Counted from the stretch's first letter, positions 43,222-52,542 are shown. The stretch is 64,000 nt of DNA from Bacteroidales bacterium (GCA_028687995.1 JAQTZA010000001.1:496001-560000); one strand, 5' to 3'. The notes: generated from the letters alone by a model not told the origin. Numbers and translations: made by a program.

Positions 43222-44301
43222 AGAAAATACATTATTAGTTGATGTTTTAATATTGGTAGGAATTCCAGTCATATTACTAACAAATCCAATTCTTTTACCA
43301 TCGCTACCTGCACCCACATATTCTGTTGCCAAAGCATCAAAGCTTCCGTCAATTAACGGATCGACACCAACGATCGTAGTCCCATCAATTAATGCATCAG
43401 CATATACAGTATTAGCAGCACCAGCAAAGTAAATTCCACAATGATTTTTGTAGTCACCACCAGTTCCCAAATTATTAGCTGTTGCACTCGTATTACCAGT
43501 AAATAAACAATTGGAAATGGTAGTTGAGCCAGTAGGAGTATTAAACAGCTGCAAATCGCCTGCTTGGCTACCATTAAATGTACAATGATTTAGGTTGTAA
43601 GTTTCAACAAGGGCCAAAGAAGACGAAGCATTGCTTATGAAGGCTTTCTCAAATGGACCTTTGAAATAGCAGTTATCAGCTACAAAATGCTTTGGACGAC
43701 AATTTCCTGAAAACCAAACAACGGCTGTCGTTTTTGCCCCCAAGGCACTCGCTTCAAAAATTGTATTTTTGAACACAAGGCTATCTGGATTCAAATTACC
43801 AGCTGTATTAGAATAAGTAAACATAGGAGCTCCACCTGTAGCTGTTGCAGTAGTAGCAATCCGTTTAATCACACATTCATCAAAGAATACATTCAAGTTA
43901 TAACCTGTTGAACATTTATATGCCAACACAGAAGATGAAATCTTATCATTACCATCGATTACTACACCGTTGAATCGAAGTGTTCCGCTAGCAGTCGCTA
44001 ATTTATAAAACATAATAAAAGCAGTAGATCCTGAAGCAGAATATTGAATAACCGGTTTAGAAGTTAATCCAGATGCAGCCTTTATGGTAACTGTTTTAGG
44101 AGTTAAAATGGTTGAAGGAGCAGACCAATTATATGTTCCTTCTGCGTCTAATACAATCACGGTGCTATCTGTTGCAGCAGCTGCATTAAAAGCGGTAAGC
44201 ACATCACCCCCTGGAGATAAATGCACAGTTGTTAGTGTTAATGCCGAAACAGAAAATAGGCTCAATAGAACCCCAACAGAGAGAAGTAATACTTTTTTCA
44301 T
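43033..44301 (-). CDS. DUF4957-like beta-helix protein with T9SS sorting domain
   Basis: 422 residues when started at the ATG at 44299-44301 (MKKVLLLSVGVLLSLFSVSA, a clean signal peptide). An upstream in-frame ATG at 44388 would add 29 residues without a signal-like start and would break the promoter spacing, so I reject it. The beta-helix module has DSTVIVLDAEGTYNW, ASGLTSKPVIQY, LRFNGVVIDGND, FDECVIKRI, and ends DPLIDGSFDALATEYVGAGS. The last 62 residues (from VIAHNNSLQVNG to KFAVR) are identical to the neighbouring 44874 protein and form the sorting domain. It is predicted to be exported to the cell surface. Operator G precedes it at the usual distance (147 bp). Confidence 0.8.
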   Translation of the reverse strand: MKKVLLLSVGVLLSLFSVSALTLTTVHLSPGGDVLTAFNAAAATDSTVIVLDAEGTYNWSAPSTILTPKTVTIKAASGLTSKPVIQYSASGSTAFIMFYKLATASGTLRFNGVVIDGNDKISSSVLAYKCSTGYNLNVFFDECVIKRIATTATATGGAPMFTYSNTAGNLNPDSLVFKNTIFEASALGAKTTAVVWFSGNCRPKHFVADNCYFKGPFEKAFISNASSSLALVETYNLNHCTFNGSQAGDLQLFNTPTGSTTISNCLFTGNTSATANNLGTGGDYKNHCGIYFAGAANTVYADALIDGTTIVGVDPLIDGSFDALATEYVGAGSDGKRIGFVSNMTGIPTNIKTSTNNVFSVIAHNNSLQVNGVKEGVNFKIYSVTGSEVANGVINNGKVNTQLTKGIYVMKADNKVAKFAVR

Positions 44302-44873
44302 AATAGATAAAGGTTTAGTTAATAAATAGTTGATTGTTTTCAGATTAAATTTCATAAGAAAATAGAGTAGTACTATTATCAATGGCATTACATCGCAAAA
44401 ACATAATATGCAAATATATGCGAATAGTATTTAAAAAGAAATGCACAAAATGACACTTTTCATGCACAAAATGGCACAAAAGACACCTTTTCCTAAATCC
44501 ATCTTCCTTTTCGACAGGCTCAAAGAACAAAGGAGAGGGACTTTGATACCTCCCCCTAAATCCCTCTCCCAAATGGAGAAGGACATTGAGAACCTCTCCC
44601 TAAATCCCTCTCCCAAGGAGAGGGACTTGGCATTCTACTGGTTTGGGGTATTAGAAAAAAAATCAAGCGACAGGGATGTCGCTTGTCCCCTAGATGTCGA
44701 CAGGGATGTCGCTTGTCCCTTAAAACGAGAAATCGCCCTTTTCTCTCGAAAAGGACGACCCTCACACCTAATTAATGTTATGAAACGAACCACTAATTAA
44801 GCCACACACACATCTTGAATACTGTTGTTAAAGTGAGGGTGCGACTCCAAGTCGCGCTCTCACTCCATAAGTT
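44302..44873. other. Intergenic region with operator G and duplicated cassette
   Basis: 572 bp. Operator/promoter G (44411-44477) is followed to the right by CCTCTCC repeats (about 44490-44630) and the three-palindrome cluster (44665-44863) that ends 10 bp from the stop codon of the 44874 gene. ORFs called here on both strands cross these repeats and are not credible. Confidence 0.78.
44411..44477 (-). promoter_or_regulatory. AraC-type operator and promoter, copy G (422-aa protein)
   Basis: AAATG cores at 44448-44452 (GCACAAAATGACAC) and 44469-44473 (GCACAAAATGGCAC) are 21 bp apart and both near-perfect. The -7 box is CAAATATA at 44411-44418, a full match, 29 bases from the first core. It supports the start codon at 44301. 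Confidence 0.82.
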
Positions 44874-45062
44874 TTATCGTACTGCGAATTTAGCTACTTT
44901 GTTGTCAGCTTTCATCACATAGATACCTTTTGTCAATTGAGTATTTACTTTGCCATTATTGATAACACCATTGGCAACTTCGCTACCAGTAACACTGTAA
45001 ATTTTGAAGTTTACACCTTCTTTTACACCGTTTACTTGCAAGCTATTGTTATGAGCAATCAC
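44462..45062. repeat. Cassette copy 2: sorting-domain 3' end, 3' flank and operator half
   Basis: Second copy of the 42651-43221 cassette. The offset is 1811 bp at the operator end and 1841 bp at the coding end because of a 30-bp duplication that repeats the GACAGGGATGTCGCTTGTCC unit (about 44690-44719). Confidence 0.92.
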
Positions 45063-46148
45063 TGAAAATGAAGTAGTTGAAGTAGTTGCTTTCACTCCTG
45101 TTAAGAAATCAGCGTGATAACCAATTGTTTCATTATCGTTACCAGCAGCTAAATAAGTAGGTGCAGTTGCAACATAAGTTGTGCCACTAATCACAGGATC
45201 AACATTAAATCCAGCAGTCACATAATCGCCCAAAGCTGAAGTTGGATAGATAGTACCTACCGCACCTGCACCTGTATAGTAAACTGCATTATTTGTATTT
45301 GCCTCAACACCTACACCACCACAAATATTAGCAGTAACTGAAGCACCACGATTTGCAAACAAAGTATTTTTAATAACTGCAGGTGCACCTGTTGTTCCAG
45401 TTGTACCAACACTAATTTCTTTCAATGTAGTAGTAGCACAACCATCAAATGTACAATGGTTTACCATCAATGAGTTCGACAACATAGTACTCACGTTACT
45501 GTTGATGACACTACCCACCATAGTTTTGAAGTAGTTATTGACAAATGTCATATTGTTTGGCACATTGAAGTGATTTGATCCACTAACTGCTCCCGCAGCT
45601 ATCAATGTGTTACCTCCAATAAAAATAGAGTTGGTAACCGTTAAATCACCAAAATTCGAAGTAATTTGAGTAGTTGATTGTGAATTAGCATAACTGAAGT
45701 AAGTAGTTGCGCCAAATCCAGTAAACTTACAATTATTCACATTCACTGAAAATGTACCGCCCGTTGTAGTTTTACCTGCAATTAGGAATGTAGTGATAGT
45801 AGCATTTCCAGCAAACTCCACACCATCAAATGCAATTGAAGGGGTAAGAGCTGTAGAATTATTAACAGAAAAAAGTGTTGCAGTCGCTAAAGGTGTAATT
45901 ACAGGGCGAGCAGCTAGACCTGCTGCAGCTCTCACTGTAAATGATTTTGTTACGGTTGATAACTTAGTACCCCAAGTATAAGCACCACCATCGGTAGTTA
46001 GCTCAATAATATCACCAGAGATAAAACCAGCATCGTTATACGTTGCATAAAGATCTGCAGGCGCAGCCACTTGCCATACTGCTGCATTAGCATTGCTTGC
46101 AAACAGGCTCACAAGAGCCACGATTAAAAGAAAAGTAATTTTTTTCAT
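44874..46148 (-). CDS. DUF4957-like beta-helix protein with T9SS sorting domain
   Basis: 424 residues with signal peptide (MKKITFLLIVALVSLFASNA). The beta-helix module (about 22-350) has SGDIIELTTDGGAYTW, RAAAGLAARPVIT, IAFDGVEFAGN, VNVNNCKFTGFG, MVNHCTFDGC and the close TYLAAGNDNETIGYH. It is most like the second beta-helix module of the 1535-aa protein (both have VWQVA at the mature start and the YYTGA/YPTSALGDYVT blocks). The sorting domain is identical to that of the 43033 protein although the rest differs, which points to exchange of the 3' end. It is predicted to be exported to the surface. Operator H lies 143 bp upstream of the start. Confidence 0.8.
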   Translation of the reverse strand: MKKITFLLIVALVSLFASNANAAVWQVAAPADLYATYNDAGFISGDIIELTTDGGAYTWGTKLSTVTKSFTVRAAAGLAARPVITPLATATLFSVNNSTALTPSIAFDGVEFAGNATITTFLIAGKTTTGGTFSVNVNNCKFTGFGATTYFSYANSQSTTQITSNFGDLTVTNSIFIGGNTLIAAGAVSGSNHFNVPNNMTFVNNYFKTMVGSVINSNVSTMLSNSLMVNHCTFDGCATTTLKEISVGTTGTTGAPAVIKNTLFANRGASVTANICGGVGVEANTNNAVYYTGAGAVGTIYPTSALGDYVTAGFNVDPVISGTTYVATAPTYLAAGNDNETIGYHADFLTGVKATTSTTSFSVIAHNNSLQVNGVKEGVNFKIYSVTGSEVANGVINNGKVNTQLTKGIYVMKADNKVAKFAVR

Positions 46149-46253
46149 AATAGATAAAAGTTTAGTGATAAATAGTTAGTTAAATATTGTGGTTGAGTTG
46201 TGTGTTACAAGTTCAAAATCAAAGAAAAAAAAATCATAATTGATTGAACGATA

Positions 46254-46320
46254 CAAATGTAAGGGAGAAAAGCGTCAAATAAAATACACAAAATGGGAAT
46301 TTACTTGCACAAAATGGCAC
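46254..46320 (-). promoter_or_regulatory. AraC-type operator and promoter, copy H (424-aa protein)
   Basis: AAATG cores at 46291-46295 (ACACAAAATGGGAA) and 46312-46316 (GCACAAAATGGCAC) are 21 bp apart. The -7 box is CAAATGTA at 46254-46261 (TACATTTG on the minus strand), a full match, 29 bases from the first core. Copy I shares the same box and the flanking AAGGGAGAAAA. Confidence 0.83.
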
Positions 46321-46455
46321 AAAACTGCCCCAACCAGCTCCAAAAGACCTCTCCCAAATGATACCTCCCCAACCCCTCCCAAGGAGGGGCTTTGTATTCT
46401 ACTGGTTTGGTAGATTGTTGGGCGAAAGGTCGCTTATCCCTTGGATGTCGCTTGC

Positions 46456-46672
46456 AACCTGAGTTCGGGATAAAAAGATTATAAATGATTAATAATCAAT
46501 GGTATCAATAAGGTTGATGGCGGTGTAAATTTCAATTTCTAATAAGGTTAAGATCTTATTAGAAAACTTTTCAACCTTAGTAGCCGTGTTAATGAGTCTA
46601 AATTAAACCTTATTGCCTTATTTTTAAGAAGTTAGAGAATTAAATAACAAATTCTTATCCCGAACTCAGGTT
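46456..46672. mobile_element. MITE-like element with 18-bp perfect terminal inverted repeats
   Basis: AACCTGAGTTCGGGATAA at 46456-46473 is the exact reverse complement of 46655-46672. The 217-bp unit is AT-rich, has no ORF, and interrupts the palindrome cluster seen uninterrupted at 42854-43022 and 44665-44863. I see no clear target-site duplication. It looks like a non-autonomous transposon end pair, but the parent transposase is not in the window. Confidence 0.65.
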
Positions 46673-46677
46673 TATAA

Positions 46678-46904
46678 GTGAGGGCGCGACTTGGAGTCGC
46701 ACTCTCACTTAGGTTTAGATTCAAGCGACAGGGATGTCGCTTGTCCCTTAAAACGAAAAATCGCCCTTTTCTCTCGAAAAGGACGATCCTCACACTTAAC
46801 TAAGGTTATGAAAACCCACTAATTAAGCCACACACATATTTTTTTAGTTACGAGTTACGAGTTATTTTTTAGAGAGAGAGCGTGACTGGAAGTCACACCC
46901 TCAC
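46678..46904. repeat. Third palindrome cluster
   Basis: Hairpins at 46678-46708 (GTGAGGGCGCGACT arm), 46723-46742 (AAGCGACAGGGATGTCGCTT), 46762-46785 (CGCCCTTTTC arm) and about 46874-46904 (TGACTGGAAGTCA core) are related to the clusters at 42854 and 44665. The last one lies 10 bp after the stop codon of the 46915 gene. Confidence 0.75.
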
Positions 46905-46914
46905 TGTTTAAATA

Positions 46915-49900
46915 TTATCGTACAGAAACTTTGCGTACTGAAGCACCTACTTTGACAATATACATACCTTTTACAAGTTGGATGCGATTGTCCCCTGTAG
47001 TAGCAACAGTTGTATTCAGTTTTTGACCTACACCGTTGTAAACTTCGATAGCTGAACCAGCAGTTACGCCAGAAACTACGATGCCGTTAGTTGAAGTGTA
47101 AACATTTGCACTTGAAACCAATCCATCAACACCTACAGTTACATCAACAATACCCTCTAAGTTTACTGTTACAGTTGTAGCACTTGGAGAAGTAATATCT
47201 AACGTGCTCAAATAAGTACCTGCTGTTTTACCAGCTACTAAACGAGTATATACAGTAGTGGCAGCCACATCGTTAGCAATTGGTGAAATCACGATTGCAG
47301 AATTTGAGAATCCACTTCCTGAGGTTAATGAAATTTCAAAATCAGTATTTGCTGGTGTAATCGTTACATCACCTGTTAAATTGAGACCCGACACACTAAA
47401 TGATTGTTGAATAGAAGGACCATTACCAGGTACATAATTCATATAATTCACTAACGATTTAGATGACGTCAAACTTGGAGTAATTGTGGCGTTACATGTT
47501 ACGTTTTGTGTAGCAACACCAGCAGATTCGATGGTCAGAATTTCTCCAGTGTAAGCACCAGCAGCCAAATTAGCTTTTGAGCGTACGTAGATGTTTGTAG
47601 CAGCTACATCATTTCCTGTGCGAGTCAATACAATTGGACTTGCAGCAACGAAACCAGCACCAACACTTGTCAATGACATTTCGAAGTTACCTGACGCAGG
47701 AGCAGTAACGGTAATATCTCCGGTCAAGTTATATCCAGTTACTGTAAGCGTAGTTGTAGTCGATGGACCGTAGCCAGCATAATTTGATGTGATCGTTGCC
47801 ACGTTTTTAGTTACACTTGACGTTACCGTACCGCTAACCGCTACTACACGAGTCGTTGCATTAGTTGCAGTCAACGTGATTGTTCCTGTTTTAGCGCCTG
47901 TGCTCAAACCAGCAGCCATGCGAGTATAGATAATCGTACCTGCAGTAATATCTCCTGCTGTATTAGGATATGCCAAAGGAGTCGATTGGAAAGTTACATT
48001 ATCGGTAGAAACCTCGAAACCGGCAGATGGTGTAATGGTTACATCAGAAGTCAAACCAGAGCATGTTATTTTCAAGTTACTAGAAGAAGAAGAAGGACCA
48101 TTACCTGCATAAGAAAATGCTGCTGGAGCTGTAATGGCAATATTAGCAGTTGTACCCCAGATTACGGCACCACCTGTAACAGGACAATTAGTAATACCGA
48201 CTAATCTATTTACAGAACCCGTTGAAGTCAACGTGATGTCCCCTGCGTAAATATCAGTCGCCAAGCCAGCTTTCAAACGAATATAAAGATTCCCAGATAC
48301 AGTTGCAGCAGACATTGTATAAGTGACAAAGTCAGCAAAAGTTGAGTTGTCTTTCGAAACCTCAAAACCAGTTGGAGCTGTAGCAGTTACATCTGATTGC
48401 AAATAATCACCCGATATATACATATTGGTCGCAGAAATTGCAGATGGACCTGCACCATACACATAACTAACTGATGGACAAGAATATTTATTATCTGTAC
48501 CAGCAGTTGTTCCTACTTTAACAATCGGAGTAGCAACAACACCTGTACAAGCAACAGTGGCATCAGATGTACCTGCTGTTGCAACAGTGATATTTTCGTT
48601 GTACGAAGCTATTGCTAAACTACCTTTCAAACGCACATAGATGGTCGTTGTAGAAACCGTACCACTCGATGGTGTCAACGTGATTGGATTGGTTGCAGAG
48701 AAAGAGAGTCCAGTTCCTGTTGAAATTTCGTAGTTAGTTGAAGGTGTTATTGTGATATCACCCGCCAAGTTAGAACCACCAACTGTGAATGTCTTCTCAG
48801 TAGAAGGAGTAGCAGAACCTGCTAATGCAAAAAACGAAGTCAACGAAGTTGGAGTAATCGTTACTGTAGGAGGAGTTACCGTACCAGAGCAAGAAACACC
48901 TTGTGCTGTAGCTCCTGTAGAAGTCAACGCAATATTTTCAGCATTGTATGAACCACTATTCAAGCCTGCTTTCAATCGAACATACACCGGAACAGCAGAT
49001 AATGTACCTGAACCAAAAGGAATAGATGCACTTACGCCAAATCCTGATCCAGAAGTTAATGAAACTTCATAGTTCGTTGGTGCTGCGATATCGACATTAG
49101 CAGTTAAGTTTGACCCACTTACTGTGAATGATTGCTCAGTAGAAGGACCCTGTGCGTAAATATAGTTGAACCCAGTCAACGAACCAGTAGAAGTTGTAAA
49201 GGCAGCAGAACCTCCTGCACTAACGGTACCGGTTAATGCAATATTTTGAGTTGTAACATTAAGCGAAGCCAACGTTACATTTACACCATTGTAAGATGCA
49301 GCAGCCAAACCTGTGACTAAACGAACATATACTGTAGTAGTAGGTACTACACCTAAAGTTGGTGAAAGTGTGATTGATGAACTATAAGTAGCATCATCCA
49401 AGGAAACCTCATAATTAGTAGGAGCTGTAACTGTTAAATCATTAGCTAAATCAGCACCACTAACAGTAAACGTTTGAGCAACAGATGGACCAGATCCTTC
49501 GTTGTAAGCAAAACCAGATAATGTAGAGGTTGATTTGGTAATAACCGCAGCATTCTGATATCCCATTGCAGAACCAGTTGCAATATAATCTACATCTGGT
49601 GTAGTTAATGCATTTTTCGCAGGTAATGTTGGCACACTAGGATTTGCTGTCGATGAAATAGTAAATCCTGTCATACCTGCACCGCAAGCATATACTACAT
49701 TACCAGTACCAGTTACGGTAACACTAGTAAACGTATTTGCTGCTGTTTGAGCACAATTCACAAAGATATTATTTTTAATATCCGCTGTCATGCCACTCGA
49801 TAAATTGAATAATTTCTTCGTACCTGTTCCACAATTATTGAAAGTACAATGGTCAACAGTCATTGATGCACTTGCTCCACCACTGTTCGTAATCATATTA

Positions 49901-50511
49901 CTTGCATACGCATAACTAGCAAAGTAGCTATTGCGAAGTGTTACATTAGAAGAAGAACTTCCTTTTGCTGCCGACGCAGTAAATATACCAAATCCAATCA
50001 CTCGTGAATTTGTAATTGTTAAAGGACTATAGATTGTTAGACCTGTCCGTACAGTATACGTAATAAAATTAGAACTCGCAGATAAATTACGAATAACACA
50101 ATTGTTAATTTTAATTTCCACATCACCACCAGTAGCAGCTGCTGCTGAGATAAAGCCAGTAGCTGTACCTGCTCCATCAAAATCTATCCCATCAAATATA
50201 ATTGTTTTTAGTGTAGCTGGAGTAGCTTTAAAAAGTATACTTGCTAAGCCACTACAACTAACTGTAGGTCTTGTAGTTAAGGAAGGGTCAGCCTTAACAG
50301 TTATACTATTTGCATAAGTAGTAATTCCTGACGACCAAGTATAAGCACCCGAAGCGTTTGTAAGCACAATCACATCCCCATCGCCGGCAGATAACACCTG
50401 TGCTTTCACGTCTGTCTGCGTAATACCATCCATCGTGATAGTTGCTGCACTTGCCCTCTGCATATAGCTACCCAGTAGAGCAATCAAAATTAAAAGAATG
50501 ATTTTTTTCAT
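46915..50511 (-). CDS. Large T9SS-exported beta-helix protein with seven Ig-like repeats
   Basis: 1198 residues with signal peptide (MKKIILLILIALLGSYMQRA). One DUF4957-like beta-helix module (about 24-325: DGDVIVLTNASGAYTW, DPSLTTRPTV, IIFDGIDFDG, VDHCTFNNC) is followed by about seven repeats of 95-115 residues. Each has a core like GPSTEQSFTVSGSNL, TAPTNYEVSL and YVRLKAGLNSGSYN. The type A sorting domain is at the end (GMYIVKVGASVRKVSV). The repeats probably form an extended Ig-like stalk that presents the beta-helix away from the cell; this is inference. No catalytic motif is seen. Operator I precedes it (137 bp from core to start). Confidence 0.8.
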   Translation of the reverse strand: MKKIILLILIALLGSYMQRASAATITMDGITQTDVKAQVLSAGDGDVIVLTNASGAYTWSSGITTYANSITVKADPSLTTRPTVSCSGLASILFKATPATLKTIIFDGIDFDGAGTATGFISAAAATGGDVEIKINNCVIRNLSASSNFITYTVRTGLTIYSPLTITNSRVIGFGIFTASAAKGSSSSNVTLRNSYFASYAYASNMITNSGGASASMTVDHCTFNNCGTGTKKLFNLSSGMTADIKNNIFVNCAQTAANTFTSVTVTGTGNVVYACGAGMTGFTISSTANPSVPTLPAKNALTTPDVDYIATGSAMGYQNAAVITKSTSTLSGFAYNEGSGPSVAQTFTVSGADLANDLTVTAPTNYEVSLDDATYSSSITLSPTLGVVPTTTVYVRLVTGLAAASYNGVNVTLASLNVTTQNIALTGTVSAGGSAAFTTSTGSLTGFNYIYAQGPSTEQSFTVSGSNLTANVDIAAPTNYEVSLTSGSGFGVSASIPFGSGTLSAVPVYVRLKAGLNSGSYNAENIALTSTGATAQGVSCSGTVTPPTVTITPTSLTSFFALAGSATPSTEKTFTVGGSNLAGDITITPSTNYEISTGTGLSFSATNPITLTPSSGTVSTTTIYVRLKGSLAIASYNENITVATAGTSDATVACTGVVATPIVKVGTTAGTDNKYSCPSVSYVYGAGPSAISATNMYISGDYLQSDVTATAPTGFEVSKDNSTFADFVTYTMSAATVSGNLYIRLKAGLATDIYAGDITLTSTGSVNRLVGITNCPVTGGAVIWGTTANIAITAPAAFSYAGNGPSSSSSNLKITCSGLTSDVTITPSAGFEVSTDNVTFQSTPLAYPNTAGDITAGTIIYTRMAAGLSTGAKTGTITLTATNATTRVVAVSGTVTSSVTKNVATITSNYAGYGPSTTTTLTVTGYNLTGDITVTAPASGNFEMSLTSVGAGFVAASPIVLTRTGNDVAATNIYVRSKANLAAGAYTGEILTIESAGVATQNVTCNATITPSLTSSKSLVNYMNYVPGNGPSIQQSFSVSGLNLTGDVTITPANTDFEISLTSGSGFSNSAIVISPIANDVAATTVYTRLVAGKTAGTYLSTLDITSPSATTVTVNLEGIVDVTVGVDGLVSSANVYTSTNGIVVSGVTAGSAIEVYNGVGQKLNTTVATTGDNRIQLVKGMYIVKVGASVRKVSVR

Positions 50512-50610
50512 AATAAAAAGTTTAGTAAATTGTTTTGTGTAAGTAAATTATAGTTGTGTGATATTTAGGTTTAATATAAATAGAGAAAATAGATAACTTC
50601 TTGAACGGTA

Positions 50611-50677
50611 CAAATGTAAGGGAGAAAAAAACCAAATAAAATACACAAAATGGGAATTTGCTTGCACTAAATGACAC
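50611..50677 (-). promoter_or_regulatory. AraC-type operator and promoter, copy I (1198-aa protein)
   Basis: AAATG cores at 50648-50652 (ACACAAAATGGGAA) and 50669-50673 (GCACTAAATGACAC) are 21 bp apart. The -7 box is CAAATGTA at 50611-50618, a full match, 29 bases from the first core. Confidence 0.83.
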
Positions 50678-50681
50678 TTTA

Positions 50682-50757
50682 TTAGGGATAGAAGGATTGA
50701 GGGATAGAGGGAGTGAGGGGGTGAAGGATTGAGGAGGTGAAGGATTGAGGGGATCGC
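50682..50757. repeat. Purine-rich short tandem repeat
   Basis: A run of almost only A and G on the plus strand with imperfect copies of GTGAAGGATTGAGG and GGATAGAGGGAG. It lies directly beside operator I, where other genes carry the CCTCTCC repeats. No coding content. Confidence 0.7.
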
Positions 50758-50780
50758 ACCTTCACCGATATTAACAACTT

Positions 50781-52481
50781 CTATTTTTTGATAATTTTGA
50801 CTGCATTAGCAACTCCTTTATCGGAGATTAGGTGCAGGAAGTAGATGCCCTGTTGAAGTTCGCGCGTGTTGATCTGAAGTTGCGACTGTCCCTCCATAGA
50901 TTGTACGAGCACAGTCTTGCCAGTCACATCTTTTACGATGATGGATTTTGCGCTGATATTGCTAAGGTTCAGATTGAGAAAATCGCAAAACGGATTAGGA
51001 TATACCTTCAAAGCATTCGATGCGAGGGTATTAATAGCCGAAGTGAGTGGGAATGGCATATCGACATAAATAGCAGCAGTCCAACCTTGTAGATTGTCGG
51101 TTCTGAAAGGAACTACTGGAAATCCCTCTTTGTTTTGAAGATTGGTAACTGCACCATCAGTAAATGCATATCGCACATTGGTTGGGTTTGTCACATAATC
51201 AGAAGAGACCAACACCGTATTACCATCGATTTGAGCATAGGCAGGATAAAATTTATTATCGGAGCCAGCAATGCGAAATGTAGCGGGTATTTTCCCATTT
51301 CGTGTATTCAATCCAGTGCCAATAGTAGCAGGAACGAACGAAATCCGTATCGCATTGCCTTCGATAGCCATGGATTGAAACACAGGACCTTGATACTGTA
51401 CATTTTGCCCATAATCTTTAGCCAAAGCCAAAGCAGCCAATCGTTTACCGACCTCCAATTTGCGCGGTGGGTGTATATTGTAGGTGTCGGCGGAGTCGAG
51501 CGTCAAATCTGTATTCACTACTATACCTGTATTTGGTAAGTTTAATAATGTATTTTGAAATTCGCGAAATAGAGGCAACACATAGTAAAGATCATTCGCT
51601 GGGTCAGTGGTTCTGATGTAGGGCGCCAATTGCACAGCATAAAATGGGAAGTTAGTCCCTTTCGTTTTTCGCCAGTTGTTGACTAATGCAGTTTGTAGGC
51701 TGGCATAAGTATTTCCTCTATAGTCTGCCTCACCTTGATACCACAAAACACCCTTTACGGCAAATGGAACAAGGGGAGCAATGTATGTATTGTAAATGGC
51801 TCCACCCATCAGAAAATCGGCAATCGGTTTACCACCCCACGCCACACTTACAACCCCAATAGGTACATTGAGCGATGGATTTTTGTATAGCTCTCTTGCG
51901 AAGAAATAGGGTATTATTGAAAATGAATCGACACTGGCAGGATTACACTCTTTCCATGTACCTCGGGGAAGATCGGTTTGCGCTGAAGTGGCAGGCGACA
52001 ATTTATAGGCTTTGTAGTCCACCATAAACAAACGAATATTAGGATAATTGGCAGCATCTATCTCAGCTTGATTAAACACACGGTACAAATACGACTGGTA
52101 GGTGCCCATGGGCAACCACATATTGGACTGACCGGTGCAAAGCCACACTTCTCCGACTAAGATATTTGAAAAAGTAAGGGTGTTAGAAGGACCTACCACG
52201 CTAATGGAATATTTGGGCGCTTGTCCAGCTACTGCCACAGGTGTATTTAGTGACGCAACCCAATTGCCAGTGGCATCCGATGTACAATTGACGGTCTGTC
52301 CCCAACTGGCAGTAACAGCAACAGCAGTACCTTGCGTGGCCCAACCCCAGATTTTCACTTGCGTATTTTGTTGGAGTACCATGTTGTCGTTCAATATGCG
52401 CGGCATAGTAATTTTCTGACTTACAGCTGATTCAATAGCCATAAGAATGAGAGCAGAGAAGAATAAAATTCGAGTTTTCAT
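50781..52481 (-). CDS. Sialate O-acetylesterase-like esterase with T9SS sorting domain
   Basis: 566 residues with signal peptide (MKTRILFFSALILMAIESAV). It has the family opening MPRILNDNMVLQQNTQVKIW, nucleophile Ser119 in CTGQSNMWLP, VAWGGKPIADF and GVLWYQGEADYRGN, and a histidine-bearing PRKLEVGKRLAALALAKDYG block. Unlike the paralogue at 11813-13222 it carries a C-terminal type A sorting domain (KVYPNPFCDFLNLNL ... GVANAVKIIK), so this copy should act at the cell surface and the other in the periplasm. The substrate is an acetylated sugar in a glycan. Operator J is 156 bp upstream of the start. Confidence 0.88.
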   Translation of the reverse strand: MKTRILFFSALILMAIESAVSQKITMPRILNDNMVLQQNTQVKIWGWATQGTAVAVTASWGQTVNCTSDATGNWVASLNTPVAVAGQAPKYSISVVGPSNTLTFSNILVGEVWLCTGQSNMWLPMGTYQSYLYRVFNQAEIDAANYPNIRLFMVDYKAYKLSPATSAQTDLPRGTWKECNPASVDSFSIIPYFFARELYKNPSLNVPIGVVSVAWGGKPIADFLMGGAIYNTYIAPLVPFAVKGVLWYQGEADYRGNTYASLQTALVNNWRKTKGTNFPFYAVQLAPYIRTTDPANDLYYVLPLFREFQNTLLNLPNTGIVVNTDLTLDSADTYNIHPPRKLEVGKRLAALALAKDYGQNVQYQGPVFQSMAIEGNAIRISFVPATIGTGLNTRNGKIPATFRIAGSDNKFYPAYAQIDGNTVLVSSDYVTNPTNVRYAFTDGAVTNLQNKEGFPVVPFRTDNLQGWTAAIYVDMPFPLTSAINTLASNALKVYPNPFCDFLNLNLSNISAKSIIVKDVTGKTVLVQSMEGQSQLQINTRELQQGIYFLHLISDKGVANAVKIIKK

Positions 52482-52542
52482 GATTTTGTAATTTATTTAA
52501 TAGGCCCCATGGAACTCACACATAAACATTTCCTTGTGTGTC

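Larger units (their letters stand above)
46149..46914. other. 766-bp intergenic region with operator H, MITE-like element and palindromes
   Basis: It contains operator/promoter H (46254-46320), CCTCTCC/GGAGGGG repeats (about 46330-46395), a degenerate palindrome (46440-46455), the 217-bp inverted-repeat element (46456-46672), a hairpin (46678-46708), the two other palindromes (46723-46742, 46762-46785) and a hairpin just after the stop codon of the next gene (about 46874-46904). No gene is seen. Confidence 0.78.

Noticed and set aside
44441..44800. Plus-strand ORF of 119 codons and similar small ORFs at 42566-42854 and 44345-44765 on both strands
   Set aside because: They run through operator half-sites and palindromic repeats that recur in several intergenic regions; their apparent similarity to each other comes from the repeats.
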